Position numbers and translations under genes: made by a program. Source: Cristatella mucedo (lineage: Eukaryota; Bryozoa; Phylactolaemata; Cristatellidae). Taken from it: DNA of 64,000 nt. Within the stretch, counting starts at the first letter, position 1. Every line of letters starts with the position of its first letter. The notes beneath the pieces were generated by a model. That model saw only the letters and a program-made list of their open reading frames with translations, was not told where the DNA came from and did no database searches. This document shows positions 60,545 to 64,000 of this stretch, piece after piece. The stretch is taken from NCBI GenBank assembly GCA_009760855.2, contig WPIO01000019.1, positions 1,657,001-1,721,000 on the forward strand, given 5' to 3'.

Positions 60545-61345
60545 AGTGACATGACTACCTACCGTCTTCTTGAACGCGGCCATAGGCTCCCATTCTTTCA
60601 CAGCTAGCAATCATGCCCGATCCCTGTCTAAGATTCGGAACTGTCTTCCACGGTGGCTTGCAGAGAACGTAAGTAGCTCCTCAGGTCTGTCTCGGCTAGA
60701 CTATTGTAATTCCCTTTTGGCTGGGCTACCGAGAAAAGCCTCTACGCCACTGCAGCTGGCGACGACTGCAAGGCTATGCTACTACCAATCCCGAGGTTTG
60801 ACTACGTGTCTCCTTTGATGAAAAAGCTAGGATGACTGCCGGTTGATCGATGGATAGAGAGTAAAGTTCTTATGCTGACCCATAAGGCTCTCCACGGCTT
60901 GGCTCCTTCGTACCTCGCTGAACTGCTACACCAGTTTCAGCCTCCTCGTGCCCTCAGGTCCTGTATGGACAATACACTAACTGTTTCATTCCTCTGCAGA
61001 AAGACCGTTGGCGACAGAAGCTTTTGATCTGAAGGTCCTAGACTGTGGAACCCACTTCCACAATTCTTATGCAACGACAACTACTCTCCTGCTGCCGCTT
61101 ATGACGCACATTCTTTCCAGCAGCCCAAAACTGCTACTTGCATGCTACTCACTACCTCAATTGCTTTCTCAACTGACTCGGCTGTGCTTCTCACTTTGTC
61201 TTTGTTGCGTGAGATGAATAGCAATCAAGTGCATACCGAAAGCCACCAAGGCTTTGAATGTGCGCTACACAACTATCCTGCATAACACCCAGACAGTCTT
61301 TTTGGCTTCGCGGAGTTACAGACTAGAGATAAATTACATTATATT
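60545..61345 (+). mobile_element. Second LINE family, 3' portion
   Basis: RT C-terminal segment SRLDYCNSLLAGLP, then a degenerate late ORF2 (ctagactgtggaacccactt region) and the same tail as at 20470-20850. Different in sequence from the main L2/CR1-like family. Confidence 0.75.
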
Positions 61346-61372
61346 CTAATCTACACACTCTAATAACCTTAC

Positions 61373-61500
61373 CCGAAAATCCAGCGTGAGCTGAGCATGA
61401 TCTCGAGCTGGCAGCACACTACAGCAGCAGCGACCGTTAGTACAAGCAGGCTACGAATGCTTGAGACCCACCGAGGTTCCAAGTAGAATAGCTGAACCAA
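61373..61500 (-). CDS. Exon of an unidentified membrane protein
   Basis: Acceptor aattgtag and donor gtaagg. Only one frame is open, encoding 42 residues: LVQLFYLEPRWVSSIRSLLV then LTVAAAVVCCQLEIMLSSRW and IF. The middle is a plausible transmembrane helix preceded by basic residues. I do not recognise the family. It does not resemble prominin TM1 or TM2, and the distance to the prominin exons leaves no room for the rest of extracellular domain 2, so I treat it as a separate gene, without proof. Confidence 0.5.
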
Positions 61501-61948
61501 CTACAATTTACTACTGAACATGAGACGATTACCAGGCACTGAGTACACAGTACAGAGGATCGGCAAGTGGCCCAAGGTCAAGCTGCCCGACAGTAGGTAA
61601 GCAGAAATAGTGTCAACCAACTGGAGTAGCACAAGCTTGTATACAGCAGCTAAACCCTTTACGTGCAAACCCATTACATAGGCAGGTTGTACTTGAAGTG
61701 GACCTAACACTCCTCTTAAGCCTCCTCTGCCTCAGTTCGAGGGAACTGGCTAAATGAGACTTTGGCAAATGTAGCCGAGCAAAGTTACGTGTAACTTTCC
61801 AGACAAACAGCACTGCCAAAGCCTTTGCAAATACAGACGCATTGATGACAAGCATTGCACACAGGTTTTGGCAAAATGCGTACACTGCGATGACTTCAGA
61901 AATAGAGAGGACATACAGTCTCAGCCATTAGATACGTTACAAACCTAC

Positions 61949-62025
61949 CCGTGAGAAAGAAGTCCGGTAGCTGGACGTAAATTGAACTATTGCATTGCTG
62001 GCACTGGTAAACTTGTCGCTGGTAA
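61949..62025 (-). CDS. Upstream exon of the same unidentified membrane protein
   Basis: Acceptor ctgtttgttgcag and donor gtaggt. Reading TSDKFTSASNAIVQFTSSYR then TSFSR, it ends in phase 0, exactly as the exon at 61373-61500 needs. A second frame is open but would not join. Function unknown. Confidence 0.45.
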
Positions 62026-62432
62026 CTGCAACAAACAGCCCACACGGTTGGTTGCACACGAAAGTCATGCATGGCAAATACACAAGTGATCTAAATGCAA
62101 ATGAACTTTCACCATGCTGATGAGCCAATTCAGATTCAATAATGTTGCTTGGAGATTCCAGCTAACTTTGTTTTTGAGTGTAGGGTAGCTAGTGTTAAGA
62201 GCATTGTTTAGTATGCAAATGCATAGGCTCAATTTTTGCAATTGCTGCTTTGATTACCCACAGTTTAATGCAGGAGGGCATTCCAATATTGAAGGTAAGG
62301 GGTTAATTCCAGTTGTGCTTACACTGCTCAGCATCTGTGACTTTCTTTTGGATTTCCAGTATAGCCGACTGATTTGCTCTTGTAATCTAAAAACATGTTC
62401 AGGTACAGCTTAACAATTTGTTATACAAGTAT

Positions 62433-62489
62433 ATACATACATACATACATACATACATACATACATACATACATACATGCATACACAAA

Positions 62490-62515
<26 letters not shown>
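62433..62515. repeat. (ATAC)n and (CA)n microsatellites
   Basis: About eleven ATAC units (62433-62477) then a CA run (62488-62515). Confidence 0.95.
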
Positions 62516-62525
<10 letters not shown>

Positions 62526-62594
62526 TTACACACACGAGCACAACACACGTATGCACACACACACATATAATACAGATGCATTGGTAAATTATAT

Positions 62595-62740
62595 GCCACC
62601 CAAGTTTGGCCCAGCAGTAAGGTGCTCACCTTTGACATCAAACGTCAAGGGTTTGATCCCTTTGGCATATGTAAAGCATCTAGATAGGCATTAAGTTCTT
62701 TTTGGCGCTCGACAATTGATTTAAATTTATTTATCTTTAT
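62595..62740 (+). mobile_element. tRNA-derived SINE, family B
   Basis: gtttggcccagcagtaaggt, B box gggtttgatccc, then aaagcatctagataggcatt and a LINE-like tail. Confidence 0.82.
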
Positions 62741-62910
62741 AGTAAAGATACCTATACCCAATATCTATGGTTGTCAGTAGCTGTCTTTCTTGCCGTCTGA
62801 AAGAGACAGACCGAGACAGCTAGAGAGGCACAGAGACAGGGGGATACCGGCAGACAGCCATGACACAGAGACCTACAGAGACACTTGAGCTAGAGAGCTG
62901 CAAAGGCAGG

Positions 62911-62913
62911 AGT

Positions 62914-62946
<33 letters not shown>
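62911..62946. repeat. (GA)n microsatellite
   Basis: Short GA run inside a longer stretch rich in AGAGACA motifs (62800-63060). Confidence 0.93.
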
Positions 62947-62952
<6 letters not shown>

Positions 62953-63079
62953 GAAAGACAACAGAGATTCAGAGACAACGAGACACCATGAGCCAAGAGA
63001 CAACAAAGACAGACAGAGATAAAGCAGAAGGTGCATTAGAGAGCCGAAGGAGCAAGATATAATAAAGAGTAAAGTAATT

Positions 63080-63228
63080 AAAATTCATTTTCATAGTATC
63101 CTAAGAGAAATTAATCTCTATCTACGCGAGATTTGCAAATGTCACTTTGCAAATGCAGCAGGCTCGAGCCCGAGACATTAGTCTTAAATGTGAGCATCTT
63201 ACCCCTGCGCCAAACAAGGACGACAAAT
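63080..63228 (-). mobile_element. tRNA-derived SINE, family B
   Basis: Minus-strand copy: tail aaattcattttcatagtatc, B box ggctcgagcccgag, head accctgcgccaaac-like at the right end. Confidence 0.75.
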
Positions 63229-64000
63229 GAGAGATTATTGAGGCTGAGCATGCAAGGGTGTATATTATGTACACAGAAGTTTCCTGTCCAACATTGCCTT
63301 AAGGTGTTGGTATGCAACTAGCCTTAGCTACGACCAACACCTGTGCCGATTAGCTCGGCAGCCAGTATAATAACTGATGAAGGTACAAATAATAAAAGAT
63401 TCACATCCACACCATAGTAGATTGGGGGCATGCCACCCCTTGCAGATCAAACCACACATGGACTTGCAAACGAACCAATGGTTTACAGATATAAGAAAAG
63501 GTTAAGTATTATGCAGATGTACACGAAAATGATCTATAATGGTTAGCTACTAGGGCTCAAATAGTCTATCAGGGTCAAAGGGTTTGCCTTTACAGGCAGC
63601 TGCAGTGTATAGCTGCCTGCAAAAAGGATGAACAGTAATATGAACAGAGACATCCCACCCAGCTCTCTGTCAGAGGACTGGCTGACCTTAAAGGGCTGAC
63701 CATGCCTGTTACTCAAGCCTGAGCTTGCAGGTCACACGAGATCAGAAGGTGAGAGGTCGACAAATCCATAGCAATACCGAACCCCTGGCCTGCAGTGGCT
63801 CATCATTATTTAAACTACTGCAGTCCTTGCACAGCCTGCCGGTGATATGCATGCACAGCGTCGGATGGAAGACTGTGAAAGTAAAGCTGCTGCTCCACTT
63901 GTGATGCCCACACAGTACATCGAATCGTATTAATACGGCACGTTGAATCGCATTAGCTATAGCTTTCACAAATGGCTAGTGTGGTGACCAACAGCAAGCT
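63229..64000. other. No feature recognised
   Basis: Single-copy-looking sequence with no supported exon, RNA gene or repeat. Confidence 0.4.

Overview
This window is nuclear DNA of an animal, most likely an invertebrate. It shows spliced genes with GT-AG introns (and some GC-AG), L2/CR1-clade LINEs, tRNA-derived SINEs, a Tigger/pogo-like DNA element, a gypsy-type relic and long (GA)n microsatellites. Nothing bacterial is present. I cannot name the species. Long open frames are mostly LINE relics or microsatellite translations. The real genes were found by joining short exons whose splice sites and reading phases agree.

Gene 1 (minus strand, 26028 down to 11546) is an apparently complete orthologue of the phosphatidylinositol transfer protein PITPNC1 (RdgB-beta). 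It has ten coding exons, all in phase, encoding 286 residues. One exon is an 8-nt microexon at 20124-20131, without which the frame cannot be joined. The start lies in a CpG-rich stretch (about 25.2-26.7 kb). Introns hold L2 LINEs, a second LINE family, tRNA-SINEs and CT-rich tracts.

Gene 2 (minus strand, about 59.2 kb down to 45.7 kb) is the C-terminal two thirds of a prominin (CD133 family): the end of the second extracellular domain, TM3, TM4, the sequon-rich third extracellular domain, TM5 and a short cytoplasmic tail. Most joins are phase 0. Two consecutive introns use GC donors. One exon carries an in-frame TAG at 56561-56563, and one join (55930 to 55730) is out of phase. The locus is therefore either a recent pseudogene or it has unseen exons, readthrough or base errors. 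Exons for the N-terminal third were not found.

Gene 3 (minus strand, 62025 to 61373) is a pair of phase-compatible exons of an unidentified membrane protein. Gene 4 (minus strand, about 31.6 to 29.4 kb) is a tentative unidentified gene with a convincing terminal exon. Weak candidate exons lie at 39.1-40.5 kb.

The left arm (0-11 kb) and 33-44.5 kb are repeat graveyards, with at least a dozen L2/CR1-like LINE pieces in both orientations and a gypsy integrase relic. The LINE 3' end (a GC-capped hairpin followed by an ATT-rich tail) is shared with one tRNA-SINE family, suggesting a LINE/SINE retrotransposition partnership.
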